A stretch of DNA of 64,000 nucleotides from Dactylorhiza incarnata (taxonomy: Eukaryota > Streptophyta > Magnoliopsida > Asparagales > Orchidaceae), in the NCBI GenBank assembly GCA_033032865.1, contig JAWHQI010000166.1:4154001-4218000 (forward strand), given 5' to 3'. Of this stretch, positions 52,523-64,000 are shown one piece after another (the first letter of the stretch is position 1; the number at the start of each line of letters is the position of its first letter). The notes beneath the pieces were generated by a model, which worked only from the letters and a program-made list of their open reading frames with translations, was not told where the DNA came from and ran no database searches. The position numbers and the translations under genes are program-made.

Positions 52523-54042
52523 TTACACGGCATTGAGGCTCCCCTTCCAGGTTGCCTCCAACCCTGCTCCTCCGTGGATGACGCCTATCCCTCCATGGGC
52601 TCCCAGATCTCCCATATCCTTACACCTTCTTGGGGCGGGAGCTCCTCCCCCCTCGATTCTCAACATTCCTCCTCCTTCTCGCTCCTGATGCCCCTCCTGG
52701 GCTCCTCCAGCTCCTCTCCTCAACTCCAAGAACTGGGGACACATGGTCGTCGCATGGCCCTCCACCTGATGGAACTCGCAGTAGGGCATTGCCCGACACT
52801 CCTCACCACGTTGAGGCTGTCGCGGCCTTGCTCCCCTTCCTCTTCCTCTCCCTCTCTTGATCACATTCAATTCCCTGAGTGGCGCTTGGTTCTGCCTCCA
52901 CTGCCTCTGCCTCCGGTCGGGAGAACGGCAGCGGTCTCATCGCTCCGGGGAGTATCTCCCTCCTAGTCTCCCTTGGTAACCTCCTCATGCGGGTCTCCAG
53001 GACGGCCGGTGAGGCGGGGCCTGGAACCTCCTCTCCTGATTCTGCTGGTCCCTGTTCTCCCTGGACCCTCCTTCTTCTCGCCTTCTCGGCTCATCCCTTT
53101 TCTTGGCCTCACGTCGTCCGCTTCTAGCTCCTTCATTCTCTCCTCCCTCTAACCTAGCCAACTTGGCCACAAACTCCAGGCTGGGTGCCTCCCCCTCGAT
53201 CTGCCTCGCAGCCCGATCGACCAGTTCCTCGAACGATAGGAGGGATTGCGGGTGATCTCCATCTTGAAAAACCCTGGCTGTAGTCCAAGTTTGAATGCCA
53301 AATTCAGGGTGTGCCGAGGGACCTCCTGGACTAGGATGATCTCCTCCTGGAAGCGATCAAGATATGACCCAAGAATCTCCTGGGGGTCTTTGCTTGATTA
53401 GAAAGAGGTCCTCTAAGCCCTTCCTCCTCTTCTTGGAAGTAGAAAAGTGAAGCAGATAACTTATGCGCAGGTCCTCGAAGCCGTAGATGCTTCCCGCAGG
53501 CAACTGGTGGAACCAGTCTCGAGCCTTTTCCTGGAAGGTTATGCAAACAGCCGGCACTTGAAGGCGTCCGTCATCGGCTTGATGGAGACCATATCCTTGA
53601 ACCATTGCAGGTGCTTGATGGGGTCATCTTTTTCGGAGTAGAAACTCATGGCGGGTTCTGTGAACCCAACAGGAATAGGGGCGAACAGCACCAACTCGCA
53701 CAACGGACTTGGAGGGGCGAGCTGGCGAAGAGGACAAACTCGGTCGTACTCGCCCTCCGACTGGCGAGTTTCCATCGGGCTCGCAAAGAGCACTCGCGCG
53801 CGGAGCGGCTGGTCTTCATCTTTGAGGAGCACCTCCTTGCCGAGGCGCTGACTCGGTCCCGCCTCGGTGGGCGAGGTGGACGTGACAGTGGAAGGTTCTC
53901 CCACCTCAGCGCGAGGCGCGAGTAGCCCCCTGGTGGTATCCTCCATCAACTTCATGTACTACTCGAAGACACCTTTGGTCACGAACTCGATCAAAGGCAG
54001 CGAGCTCCCCTGGCCGGTTCTTGGCTCGTCACGTTCAGCCAT
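52523..54042 (-). pseudogene. Upper Tat gag
   Basis: ATG at 54040-54042 (MAERDEPRTGQGSSLPL). An in-frame TAG follows near codon 28, then MKLMEDTTRGLLAPRAE. The gag domain is recognisable from about 53720: LFAPIPVGFTEPAMSFYSEKD, PIKHLQWFKDMV, FQEKARDWFHQLP and FEDLRISYLLHF. An Arg/Glu-rich part follows and a Tat-style zinc motif (YCEFHQVEGHATTMC, about 52745-52790) in which one of the Cys positions is His. Several frameshifts lie between 52870 and 53550. Confidence 0.82.
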
Positions 54043-54100
54043 GCGATCGTCAGATGAGATTTTCTTTTCTTGCTACAGTCCACGCTCACTGCACCAAAAA

Positions 54101-54430
54101 TGTTGGAACCCGGATACCAGTCCAACCTGTTCAAGACTTGGGGAGTAGCTTGAGTTATTTCTCTCTTCGTCGGATCCCTAGGTCTAAGTATTTCGAGCTA
54201 AGAACTAGCACTCACCGGTTGATAGGTAGCTTCCTAGGAATGACCCACTGGCTGCAGCAAGGAGGTCCCCCCACTAACCTGGAAATCTCACTCGATTTCC
54301 CCTCCCAAAAACCAGAAGCTGAGCCTGCCTCAGACAGCACAAGGAAGAAAGCATAGGCTCTCAAAGGGGGGTGGATCTGTGCTGATCTGAGACTTAATGG
54401 GTCCTATTTATAGGCAAACTCTTTAAAGGG
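54101..54430 (-). mobile_element. Upper Tat LTR B, R-U5 part
   Basis: Minus-strand LTR end (TGTTGGAACCC at 54101 on the plus strand), matching 42710-43040. TATA at 54405-54412. It breaks off at about 54430, so U3 is missing. A possible primer site (TTTTTGGTGC on the minus strand) follows the LTR end; its tRNA is not identified. Confidence 0.8.
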
Positions 54431-54700
54431 TCAAGAGAATTCATCACGCCCGTAATTATTCCACCAAACTTTCACAGGATTGGCTTCTTTGTTCTGAAGC
54501 CTTTGGAATTTTGAATCCTCAATGCCAATAAGGCGAGCCAAGGCCCTCCTTAACATTGACACAAGAAAAATGGCGTGTAGGATACTTAACTCCGATGATA
54601 AGGCAAGGATATATGCACACTCGCCTACGCATTTAACAATAGTAAAAGGACCCAAATATAAGAGTGCATATTCAAACTTATATGTTAGGGATTTAGTTGC
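54431..54700 (-). pseudogene. Ty3/gypsy pol C-terminal fragment
   Basis: Minus-strand frame with KFEYALLYLGPFTIVKCV, YILALSSELSILHAIF and VSMLRRALA, the end of a chromovirus-type integrase, then a chromodomain-like remnant (PVKVWWNNYGRDEFS). It is cut at 54430 by the Tat LTR. It is not the same copy as the chromovirus at 12701-37287. Confidence 0.7.
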
Positions 54701-54838
54701 AATATAATAAAGAATAAAGTAACTTATCATATAAGAATCCAATATAGACTTATATGATAAGGATCTTTAAATGCAATGTACACTAATTTAATATGCATGA
54801 TAAGTTTACTGTAGTGTTCACAACTACACACACACACT

Positions 54839-56083
54839 GTAACATCCCAATATTTTAACTTGGCCAATTGAACTTCTAAGGGGACCTAGCTGGTTCAATT
54901 GGCCTCTTTTGGTGAGCCTATTCAGGACCAATTGGATCTTGTTGTTCTGGTGAACCGATTACAATTGGTTTACCCCGAATCTCGAGCTACAGTGACTCAA
55001 ATAGGCCTTTTTAGCAATTGAATCAAGAATTGATTATGTTCAGTGGCATTGTACTCGTAAGATCAATATGAATTCAACGACGTTCGTTTCATTGTATTCT
55101 GATGCATATTTATGAAGTTGACCAAAATGGGTCGCGTTGAGCTACGTGATGCCTCGATTATGACTGTTTGACCAAATTACCTTTGAACCTATTTCAGTTA
55201 GCATTGTTAGACTCATAAAGCCAATATGAGTCCAACGGAATCATCTACACTCTATTTCAATGAGTATCGGAGAATTTATAGTGCGACCCCGATTTTTAAG
55301 TATCATATTTTTCCCAAAAGTGGAAACTGAGTAGATGGTCTCATAGTTGATCCCAGTTAGTTTCATTAGCCTCATAAAGTCAATATGATTTCAACGGAGT
55401 CGACCACACTCAATTCTGATGAATATCAGAGAATTTGATGTTCGAACGCAGTTTTTAAGTATCATAATTATCCAAAAAGGAGAAATTGAGCAAACAGCCT
55501 CGGAGTTAACCTCGGTAAGATTCTTTAGGCTCATAATGGCAATACGAGTCCAACGGAGTTGTCCATGTGTGATTCCGTCATGGTTAGAGTGGTTTTGTAC
55601 GTTAAGTCATATGGGGCGACAAATGCTCTAGGAAGCTTTAAATGAGCAAACAAACTTTTAATCGACCTCAGATTATTTCAGTGTATGCGTGCCAAAGAGA
55701 CGATCGTAATAAGCCCATCCAATATGAATTAGCATATACCAAGAGAAATCTAGATGCGTTTGAATAAAATCCTAAGAGAGACTCCTAATTATCTAACCCT
55801 AATAATTATAATATAAATATACTTATATTGTCGTGCATGATTAAGAGCACGATCGTGCACACAACCGTGCATTACCACACTACTTTGTCTATTTTTGCAA
55901 AAATGTGGCTGATTTTAGGCTATCTCGGGACTTTGTCCCTAAACTCTAGTTTAGGGTTCTGAAAGGAGAGACCTAATGTATGATCCCTCTCCCACACCGG
56001 AGAGTTCCCGGATCTTATGCCCAGAACCGCCGCCTTACGGTGACACCAACACACGGGTTAGTCGCCTCAGCAAGACGCCGATC

Positions 56084-56125
<42 letters not shown>

Positions 56126-58750
56126 CCAACAATGAGTATAATAATCTGAAAGAGGGTAAGGGCTTATACTCGGTACATGTCCAAAATAAAGCAAAAACAT
56201 ACTCTCTCACTCAACATCTATGTGAAAGCTAACAAACTCTCATCAACCCGTCGTTGGGTAGTAGTAGTAGTGCGCGACAACTGCTCCTCGTGTCTTATCA
56301 TCACGTCCCGCTGGTCGTGTTGCTGCTCTGGATCCTCGTACACCTAGTGTTACGGCCACATCCGATCGTTAGTCATAAAGACTAAGCCAGTTTTGTCCTC
56401 GCATCCCCCCCCCCCCCCACACGACTCCTATGCACCATGCGGGAGGACGAAGTGGATGACAACAAGGGGCAAAAACAAGCAGGTGGCATGGAACTAGCTA
56501 ACAAGCATGTATATATGTAAACTACTATAGAATAAGAGCTATACTAGCAGTTTTATATATATATCTAAAGCAGTGTAAGAGAAATAAGGTAAGAGCAGCT
56601 ACAAAAGTAACCTTAACTTATATGAATGTCATACAAACTTATAAGTTAAGGGAACTGATACTACGGTAAACTCATCGTGTAAAAGAGCCCATAATAATTT
56701 ATATGATGAGGTCTTGTTCATGAAATGATGTTATGCTATGTTGTGCAATGCAATGATGCAACTCACACACTTGACTCTGTACGTACAGACCTTGTATTTT
56801 CCCTCTATTAGAGTGTGTCAACTCAGGTACCCCGTTGAGGGAAACATGGGCAGTGGATCGGGCATGTCCACTTCTAGGCGCCTTTCAATACCTTCCAGCC
56901 TAAACCTTATGTGCGCCCCTAAGAACACACAGGGTATCCACGTACTATCTGGTAAGTAAGAACTCTATCCCGCTTTTTGAGTCTCCGCTCAGGTACACCC
57001 CGTTGAGGCAAACAGGGGCAGTGGATCGGGTCCTCCACTCTTAGGCTAGTATGACACCTCCCAGCCTAGACCTTATGTATGCCCCTAAGAACACACAGGG
57101 TATCCGCGTACTATTTGGTAAGTAACACCTCTTAATTGTATTTCTCTGAGCCTCCAGCTCGTCGGACTATCCAGTCCTCCTTAGATAACAACGAGTCTAC
57201 CGCTCGCAGGACTAACCCGCCCTGATATCATAACTTCCCGAGCCTCTAGCTCGCAGGACTAACAAGTCCTTGTACCAACCTGTCCCATGTTTGGGACAAG
57301 ATTTATCTTATCAAGTTCCCTACTTAAACTACTCTTATATATCATTTAGTTGTACTTAGATGTTTAGGGTGAATCTTGGACTTCCCGAGGGCTACCCAGT
57401 GAAGGGCTCGCATCGATACTAGGAAATACAATGGGATGAAGCCCAAATCCCCCTTTCTAGGATATTTACTCTTATTGGTGGCTACCCATTCTTACACACC
57501 TACTTCCTCTCTAGTTACTCTATCTTCATAAGGTGGTTTACAATTACCGGGACAAGGAAGCGATGTTGTTCAATTGAGCATCAATCCTTGCCCTTCCTTA
57601 GAGACTAACTAAACCTTTCATGTCATCACTCAATCCCTATCTAATGGTTCCTTATTCTGATGTTAATCATAACCTTTAGTTGTTGGTGGATCACTTCTCA
57701 TAACTCCTAACATATCTTTATCAAAATCCCATATTGATAATTCTTACTAAACGCACTCCAATCCAACCCCTAAGTGTTGACACTAGTTGGTTAGTTTACT
57801 AATCAATCTACGATACACAATGTTCTAGGGATTAATAATTCTGTGTGTAGAGATCAAATGAGGTTTAATTCAAATATTTCACTTTTGCTAATTGCACACC
57901 AAATTGTTCTCAAGCATGATACATGACCTAAAAGAGAGCTACATGATCTTCCTAACTAATATATACTCAAATAAAGTCCCAGAAGTTGTACAAATGATAA
58001 GTCACTAATTTCCATCCTCTTTACGTTAGGGCCTATTACTCAACTTCTTAATATTTAGGGAAAACATCAATTTGTACATGAAGTGTCAACTAGCATGGCC
58101 CAAGAGGTATAATAAAATTTGTTGAGTTTAGTTATGATCAAAAACAATGTTCAGCAGAGTTTCATATTTTTCTCCCTAATTAATTTCCAGAAAATTAATT
58201 AAATGCACAAGGGTACTATTTATAACATTGTGAAGGATCTACTACAAATATTCATCCAAATGCTGCAACTAAATTTTCCAAGTATTTGTATAACCCTAAA
58301 ATGAACATCAACAAGGTTTGACATTTTTCCAACAGTATTTGATCACCAATATTAAATAAATTATATAAGCTTATTATTTCCACATTGTGAAGGAGCTACT
58401 CTGAATCAACATAAATTAATTACAACAAAATTACTAGGGCATTATTATGATCTATTAAGTCTACTGACCTGGTTTCATAATTCTCCAATTTCATTTGACC
58501 AGCATAAATAATTACTATATGTAAATAATAAAATTCCACTTTGTGAAGGAACCACTGTCAGTTAATAATTATAACAAAATTAATAGGCTACTATTGTGCT
58601 TTAACAAGCATACTGACCAAATCTCATAATTTCCCAATTCCAATTTGATATTTAATTCCTAATTACCAAATTCTGATCCACTTGTTCATTTTACACATGA
58701 GGTACTATAAATGCTCATCTAATAATTCTAGAAACATTACCATAGGTTAC
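54839..58750. mobile_element. Probable gypsy LTR / non-coding retroelement DNA
   Basis: Opens with TGTAACATCCCAAT, like the chromovirus LTR start. No gene is seen. Contents: degenerate ~150-bp repeats with CAATATGA(G/T)TCCAACGGA(G/A)TC and GATTTTTAAGTATCATA (about 55050-55560); a TA microsatellite (56097-56124); C14 at 56405-56418; a ~166-bp tandem pair with ACCCCGTTGAGG and GGGCAGTGGATCGGG (56822-57125); and 156-bp AT-rich repeats (58070-58740). The same host DNA continues at 60303-60415 beyond a solo LTR. The outer end is not identified. Confidence 0.5.
58070..58740. repeat. AT-rich tandem repeat, about 156 bp period
   Basis: TGTGAAGGA(T/G/A)(C/G)(T/C)ACT anchors at 58231, 58387 and 58543 give an exact 156-bp spacing. 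Weaker units seem to flank them near 58079 and 58699. Confidence 0.65.
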
Positions 58751-60302
58751 TGTTGAAACCAAGACTTGAGAACAAGACTTAGTCTCTGTGGAGTTAGGGC
58801 CCTCAACAAGTTGGGGGGTGACCTCACACTTACTCCTCCCAAGGGAGAGCTCTAGGCTAAGAGGCTAAGGAACTAGGAACAAGACCAAGGACTTAGCGAG
58901 GAGGTCCCACCACACACCCGGAAGATCTTAGAGCGCTTTCCCTCTCAAGCCAATGCTAAGCTTGGGCGCCCTTTGGAGGCTCTCTTCACCCACTAAAGAG
59001 ATTTGGGGAGAGAGATAGCCAAAAGAGAGAGGTCCTCCAAATGGTGTCCCCTTGGTCCTATTTATAGTATTTTAAACTTGGTCTGCCAATAACCACATTC
59101 TTGCCTACGAGATTACCAAAATACCATCGAATTTGGCCTGCGAACAACCAAATCCTGCTATTCTGAGGCGCTAAACGCAGACCGCCCCTCCTTCATAGGG
59201 CTGGGTGAGAGGGGGCAGGCAGCTCCCCTTACTGGAGCTGGGGCAAGAAGGGGCAGGCGGCCCTCTCCTCTCGCCCCCCTCTGCTGGGGGCGGGGGTGAG
59301 AGGAGCTCACCCCCTGCTGGGGGCAGGGGAAAGAGGAGCTCCCCCCCCCCCCCCCGCTTGGGGTCTCGCCCCCCTTTGCTGGGGGGCAGGGGTGAGAGGA
59401 GCTCGCCCCCTGCTGGGGGAGGGGACGAGAGGAGCTCGCCCCCTTTGCTGGGGAGTAGGGGCGAGAGGAGCTCGTCCCCCTTTGCTGGGGAGCAGGGGCG
59501 AGAGGAGCTCGCTCTCTACTGGGGGCGGGGGCGAGAGGAGCTCGCCCCCTGCTGGGGGCGGGGGAGAGAGGAGCTCGCCCCCTGCCTCGAGTCTCGCCCT
59601 ACCTTTGCTGGGGGCGGGGGCGAGAGGAGCTCGCCCCTGCTGTGGGCGGGGGCGAGAGGAGCTCCCCCCCCCCCCCCCCCCCCCCCCCCCGCCCCCCCCC
59701 CCGGGGTCACCCCCCCTTTGCTGGAGGTCGGGGGCGAGAGGAGCTCGCCCCCTGCTGGGGGCGCGGGCGAGAGGAGCTCTCCCCCCACCTGGGGTCTCGC
59801 CCCCTTTGCTACGGGGCGGGGGCGAGAGGAGCTCGCCCCTGCTGGGGGCGGGGGTGAGAGGAGCTCGCCCCCTGCCTGGGGTCTCGCCCCCCCCCCCCCC
59901 CCCCCTTTGTTGGGGGGGCGGGGGAGAGAGGAGCTCGCCCCCCCCCCCCCCCCCCCTTTGCTAGGGGGCGGGGGTGAGAGGAGCTCGCCCCCTACTGGGG
60001 GAGGAGGCGAGAGGAGCTCGCCCCTCCCCCTTTGCTGGTGGGTGGGGGTGAGAGGAGCTCGCCCCCCCCACCCCCCCCCACCCCCCCCCCCCCCCCCCCC
60101 CCCCGCCTAGGGTCTCGACCCTCTTTGTTGGGCGGCGGGGGGGGGGGGGGGGGGGGGGGGGGGAGAGGAGCTCGCCCCCTGCTGGGGGCGGGGGCGAGAG
60201 GAGCTCGCCCCATGTCTCCCTGCTCTGGATCATGCTAAAAGAAGATGTTCTAAAAGAATTCTTCGGTCTTGGGAACCCACTCGGCGAATACAAGGTTGTA
60301 CA
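58751..60302 (-). mobile_element. Solo LTR of a Tat-like element, 1552 bp
   Basis: Plus strand TGTTGAAACC ... GGTTGTACA, flanked by GTTAC at 58746-58750 and 60303-60307. Minus-strand start TGTACAACC resembles the lower Tat LTR start TGTGTACAACC. R-U5 shares GCGAGGAGGTCCC(A)CCAC with LTRs A and B. TATA on the minus strand at 59059-59066. Most of U3 is a GC-rich minisatellite. No internal element sequence is left, as after LTR-LTR recombination. Confidence 0.9.
59205..60225. repeat. GC-rich minisatellite in solo LTR U3
   Basis: Roughly 25 units of about 30-50 bp built on GGGGGCGAGAGGAGCTCGCC plus CCCTGCTGGG or CCCTTTGCTGGG, many joined by C or G homopolymers of 11-27 bases. Each unit centres on the palindrome GAGCTC (SacI-type). 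The long open frames here are a composition effect. Confidence 0.9.
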
Positions 60303-60415
60303 GTTACAAATGTTAAATAACTAACTATGTCAGAGGTTCGTAAATTTATAACTCTATTTGACCACAATTAATTTAGTAATAAAGCAGGGGACCAAATGGT
60401 GATTATAACTACAAC
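60303..60415. other. Host flank of solo LTR
   Basis: 113 AT-rich bases continuing 54839-58750, with no gene. Ends where Tat LTR D begins. Confidence 0.6.
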
Positions 60416-60665
60416 TGTTGAAACCAGTACTTGGTCTCTCGTGGAGCTCGGACCCCCAAAGGTGGGGGGGCAGCTAGCACTTACTGATCCCTTGGAAGGA
60501 ACAGTCCGAAGCCTCTGAACTAGACATAGACCCTTAGTCACAGCGAGGAGGTCCCACCACACACCCAAAAGATCTTAGACCGCTTCCCCTCCCAAGCTAA
60601 AGCTGAGACTCGGCACCTTGGAGAGCCTGAGAGCTGAACCAAGATAGCCTAGGGAGAAGGAAGCT
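60416..60665 (-). mobile_element. Tat LTR D, R-U5 remnant
   Basis: TGTTGAAACCAGTACTTGG ... GCGAGGAGGTCCCACCAC, homologous to the start of the solo LTR at 58751. U3 is missing: the LTR runs directly into minus-strand pol at about 60665, indicating an internal deletion that joined pol to the LTR. Confidence 0.75.
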
Positions 60666-62053
60666 CAGAGTACTGAGGTTGGATCCCCTCCAAAGGTTCG
60701 GCTCCTGGAATGGCTGCCACACTCCCCCAAGTGGATCTCCTCCAGTACCCTCGGGACCTCCTCCTCCTCCGCCACGCAAAGGGCTAGGAGCCCCGAGAGC
60801 ATCTTCTGGTATAATCCTCTTGCATGCAAAGAATATTATGCCGACTTATACCTGAACCGCCGCTTGTCTACACCCTTCTCGGGGAACTTCCTCGACGTAG
60901 GAAGGTGATGAAGGGGTCCATCCATGATGCCCGCTGGTCCACCTCCATCAGTTCCCCCTCCTCGATGGATGGTCTGAAGAGGTCTGACACCGTGCCCCTG
61001 CCCTGGGACCGAACTTGGCCAGGAGGTCCGCCGCGACACTCTCCTCCCTTGGAACATGACGAATCGAGAAGGTGCGGAACTGCTCTATGAGCCCCTTGAT
61101 CCTTTCTAGGTATCGCTGAAGAGTCGACTCCTTCACCTCGAACTCCCCCCTGACTTGGCAAGCCACCACCATGGAGTCCGTCGAAACCTCGACATCTTGC
61201 ACACACAACTTTCGGTCTAGGCGGAGGCCTGCTATCACGGCTTTGTACTCGGCGTTATTGTTGGTGAGGGGGAAATGGATGTTGATCGCCTGCTTGATCC
61301 TTGTCCCTTGAGGGCTTACCAAAACCACCCCTCCCCCAAAAGAATGCTTCCCTGATGCCCCATCAACCAACATCTTCCAGGACACCGAGTAGGGTAGCTC
61401 GGACTCTTCCACTTCGGTCACATAGTCTGCCAAAAAATCCATCACCGCTTGCGCTTTTATGGATAACCTGGGTACGTACGAGATATCAAACTCGCTCAAC
61501 TCCACTGACCACTTGGCTAGCCTTCCCGAGTGCTCCACCCCCTCCATGATGTTGTGAAGGGGGTGATCGGTCACCACCTTGATTGAGTACGCCTGAAAGT
61601 AGGGCCGGAGCTTTCTGGCCGGCACCACCAGGGCGAAGGCTAGCTTCTCTAAGATGGGGGTATCTGAGCTCAGCATTCCTCAATACTCGACTAACGTAGT
61701 AGATCGGGAGTTGCTTTTTTCCTTCTTCCCGAACCAGCAACGAGCTTACCGCCTCGGGTCCTATCCCCAGGTACAAGGAGAAGTCCTCTCCTTGTCTCGG
61801 CCCTTGCAGCAATGGAGCTTGGGTTAACTGTTCCTTCAACGCCTGAAAAGCCCTTTCACACACAGGGATCCACTCGAACTTTTGGTTCCCTCGCAGCACT
61901 TTGAAGAAGGATGAGCACTTCTCTCCTGCCCTGGAGAGAAACCTGCTTAGCCCGACCAACTTCCCTGTGAGACGCTGGACCTCTTTCGCACTCTTCGGAG
62001 ACCCTAGCTCCATGATTGCCCTTACCTTGTCCGGGTTAGACTCTACCCCAGCT
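60666..62053 (-). pseudogene. Tat pol fragment: RT end, RNase H, second RNase H, integrase linker
   Basis: Minus strand, homologous to 49990-51130 of the upper Tat: RLTGKLVGLSRFLSRAGEKCS, LLQGPRQGEDFSLYLG, then RNase H (VTDHPLHNIMEGVEHSGRL), the second RNase H (MLVDGASGKHSFGGGVVLVS; NNNAEYKAVIAGL; STDSMVVA) and IRHVPREESVAADLLAKFG. A one-base shift near 61665 splits the RNase H. It is truncated at 62053 in the RT and lacks the integrase core. It is a separate, diverged copy. Confidence 0.85.
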
Positions 62054-62639
62054 TAGATAAACGAACAAATAGTAAAACTAGAGATTATGAAAAGCCACAA
62101 ATAGATATTCTCGAAACTAAATGCCTTAAGAATAAAAGTAAAGTAGAGGTTTATTATATTTTTGGATTTTTTCTAAGTTTGATACTATGAAATAAACTTT
62201 TTTTTTTTGGTTTTTGCAATTTTTTTTTTTAATTTGTGGGTTTTGCAAATTTTTTTTATTTTTCCAAGTTTATATTTATGTTTTTGGTTTTTATTTTTTA
62301 TTTTTCAAGTTTATATTTACAGGAAGTAAGAAAGATAAAATGCAGAAATAATTACAAAATATATATTTATTTTTGAAAAAACTTTTGTGGAGGTTTTTCA
62401 AGTTTATATTTACAAACTAAACTATATTTACCTTTTTTTTTGAAATTTTGGGGAGTTTTCAAGTTTATATTTACAAACCTAGCTTTTTTTTAAAATTAAA
62501 ACAGTAAACCACCCTCATACTTAAAACTCAGCATTGTCCCCAATGTTATAATTTAAGTATGAAGAAGGGAAAATGGAAGTGCAGTATGTACAAAAATAAA
62601 GAGGGAGCAAAAAGACTTCCCTGAATCAAAACTGGCGGG
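62054..62639. other. Athila-like 3' non-coding region
   Basis: AT-rich with poly-T stretches and repeated TTTTTCAAGTTTATATTTA (about 62260-62470). On the minus strand, ACATTGGGGACAATGCTGAG and TTTAAGTATGA near 62515-62560 resemble the region that follows pol in Athila-type elements. Confidence 0.5.
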
Positions 62640-64000
62640 GCCTGAAGAAACCCTGCAAAAACACATAAAAAGCATAATAAAATATTATATAGTTATGGGG
62701 TGCCTCCCACGAGCGCTTTGTTTACCATCGCGTAGCTTGACCAATCTGGCATGGTGAGATTATAAATTGGGGAGGGTTAAGGATTCGAGAGTATCGCCCA
62801 CTGGATCGCCCGCAATGTAAAGTTTTAGACGGTGACCGTTGACTTTAAATTCGCCTTTTTCGGGGTGTGAAATAAGAATAGTCCCATATGGCCAAACCTC
62901 TTTAACTTGAAAGGGGCCGGACCATCAGGATTTTAGCTTACCCTAAAAAAGTCGAAGGCGTGAATTATAAAGAAGGACAAGATCGCCCGGTGCAAAGGTT
63001 TTTGGAAATTTGATTTTTCGATCGTGGTAGAACTTAGAGCGCTCCTTATAAAATTTATTACTCTCATAAGCGTTCGCACGCCATTCATCGAGTTTGTTCA
63101 ATTGGAATTTCCGACTTTCAGAGGCTAAGTTCGAATCGAGGTTTAAAGGTTTTAAAGCCCAAAAAGCATGGTGCTCTAACTCTTCCGGTAAATAGCACGC
63201 TTTATCGTAGACTAATCGATATGGCGTACAACTGATAGCGGTCTTGTATGCCGTACGATATGCCCACAGTGCGTCGTCGAGTTTGATGAGCCAATCTTTC
63301 CTATTTGTCGATACATTTTTCTCCAAAATGCGTTTAATCTCACGATTTACTACCTCTACTTGGCCGCTTGTTTGAGGGTGATAGGCGGTCGCGAGCTTGT
63401 GCGTAATGCCGTATTTAGATAAAAAATTTGTAAATTAGGCGTTGTAGAAGTGCGTACCCCTATCACTAATTATCGCGCGAGGCGTACCGAAGTGAGAAAA
63501 TAATTTTTTTAGAAAATGGACGACGACTCTCGCATCGTTGGTGGGGAGAGCTTGCGCTTCCGCCTACCTAAATACGTAGTCGACCGCCACTAAAACATAG
63601 CGATTATTAAAAGAAGAAGGAAGGGGGCCAACAAAATCTATGCCCCACAAATTGAAGATTTCACACTCGAGAAAAAGGTTTTGGGGTATCTCGTCACGAC
63701 GAGAGATGTTACCCGACCACTGGCAGCTATCACATTTAATCACAAAATTGTGAGCATCTTTAAAGAGAGTGGGTCAATAAAAGCCCGCTTCTAACGCTTT
63801 CTGCGCGGTCCGGCTGGCTTGATAATACCCCCCGGCCGACCCCTCATGGTAGTGTCGCAAAATTTGCGCAACCTCCTCGCGTGAAACACATCTTCGCATA
63901 ACTGGGTCCACGCAGACGTGAAAGATAAAAGGATCCTCCCAAAAGTAGTTTTTTAAATCAGAAAAGAATTTCTTCTTTTGCTGGGTCGAAAAATCTTTTG
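62640..64000 (-). pseudogene. Athila-like integrase, C-terminal part of pol, runs off the window
   Basis: Minus strand. HHCC end (HYHEGSAGGYY ... CDSCQ, about 63710-63870), then the core with DFVGPLPSSF, ISDRGTHF and [19 protein letters not shown], giving D, D and E. Then [32 protein letters not shown] and [14 protein letters not shown] (62943-63326), typical of Athila integrases, and a tail KGEFKVNGHRLKLYIAGDP near 62800-62860. Stops lie near 63769 (in the zinc domain), 63565, 63436 and 62940. The upstream pol is outside the window. Confidence 0.88.

Noticed and set aside
59205..60293. Long Gly/Pro/Arg/Ala-rich frames on both strands
   Set aside because: Composition effect of the GC-rich minisatellite inside a solo LTR; open in several frames at once.

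Overview
The window is plant nuclear DNA made almost entirely of LTR retrotransposons inserted into one another. The superfamilies present, the initiator-Met and Asp primer sites, a Tekay-like chromodomain pol, a Tat-like pol with an extra RNase H, Athila-like integrase and SIRE-like gag all point to a large-genome flowering plant. The species cannot be fixed from this sequence. I found no ordinary host gene, tRNA or rRNA gene.

Layout. (1) 1-6189, minus strand: two SIRE-type Ty1/copia units with gag only, lying in the gag of a plus-strand copia element. (2) 6190-11091: the rest of that copia element (gag end, protease, integrase, RT, RNase H, 3' LTR). (3) 11092-12700 plus 37293-42527: the 3' half of a Tat-like Ty3/gypsy element ('lower Tat', plus orientation). 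It carries antisense accessory genes and is cut by three insertions. (4) 12701-37287: a Tekay-like chromovirus with ~4.1 kb LTRs and TSD CTGCT. Its 5' LTR holds a gag-only copia element (16763-28032, TSD CTCGC), whose own 5' LTR holds an Athila-like non-autonomous element (16990-23233, TSD AGTTA). This is a four-level nest with every target duplication readable. (5) 37532-38857 and 40352-40707: two foldback elements in the lower Tat, with 5-bp TSDs. One is built from 5S-rRNA-like modules, the other from tRNA-like modules, and they share a common body. (6) 42528-54430: a second Tat-like element ('upper Tat', minus orientation) with gag-pol on the minus strand, a 90-bp minisatellite, and two antisense accessory genes on the plus strand with their own TATA boxes and introns. 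(7) 54431-58750 and 60303-60415: gypsy pol remnant and LTR-like non-coding DNA, split by a solo Tat LTR (58751-60302, TSD GTTAC) whose U3 is a GC-rich minisatellite. (8) 60416-62053: a deleted Tat fragment. (9) 62054-64000: the 3' end of an Athila-like pol.

How the parts relate. The coding regions are retroelement gag, protease, RT, RNase H and integrase, mostly broken by stops and frameshifts, many of them C-to-T type. Several parts look non-autonomous: the gag-only copia units, the zinc-knuckle Athila derivative and the Pol III-promoter-bearing foldbacks. They would need enzymes supplied by other copies. The most unusual features are the two modular foldbacks, the spliced antisense accessory genes kept in both Tat copies, and repeat motifs shared between a copia LTR and an unrelated gypsy LTR.
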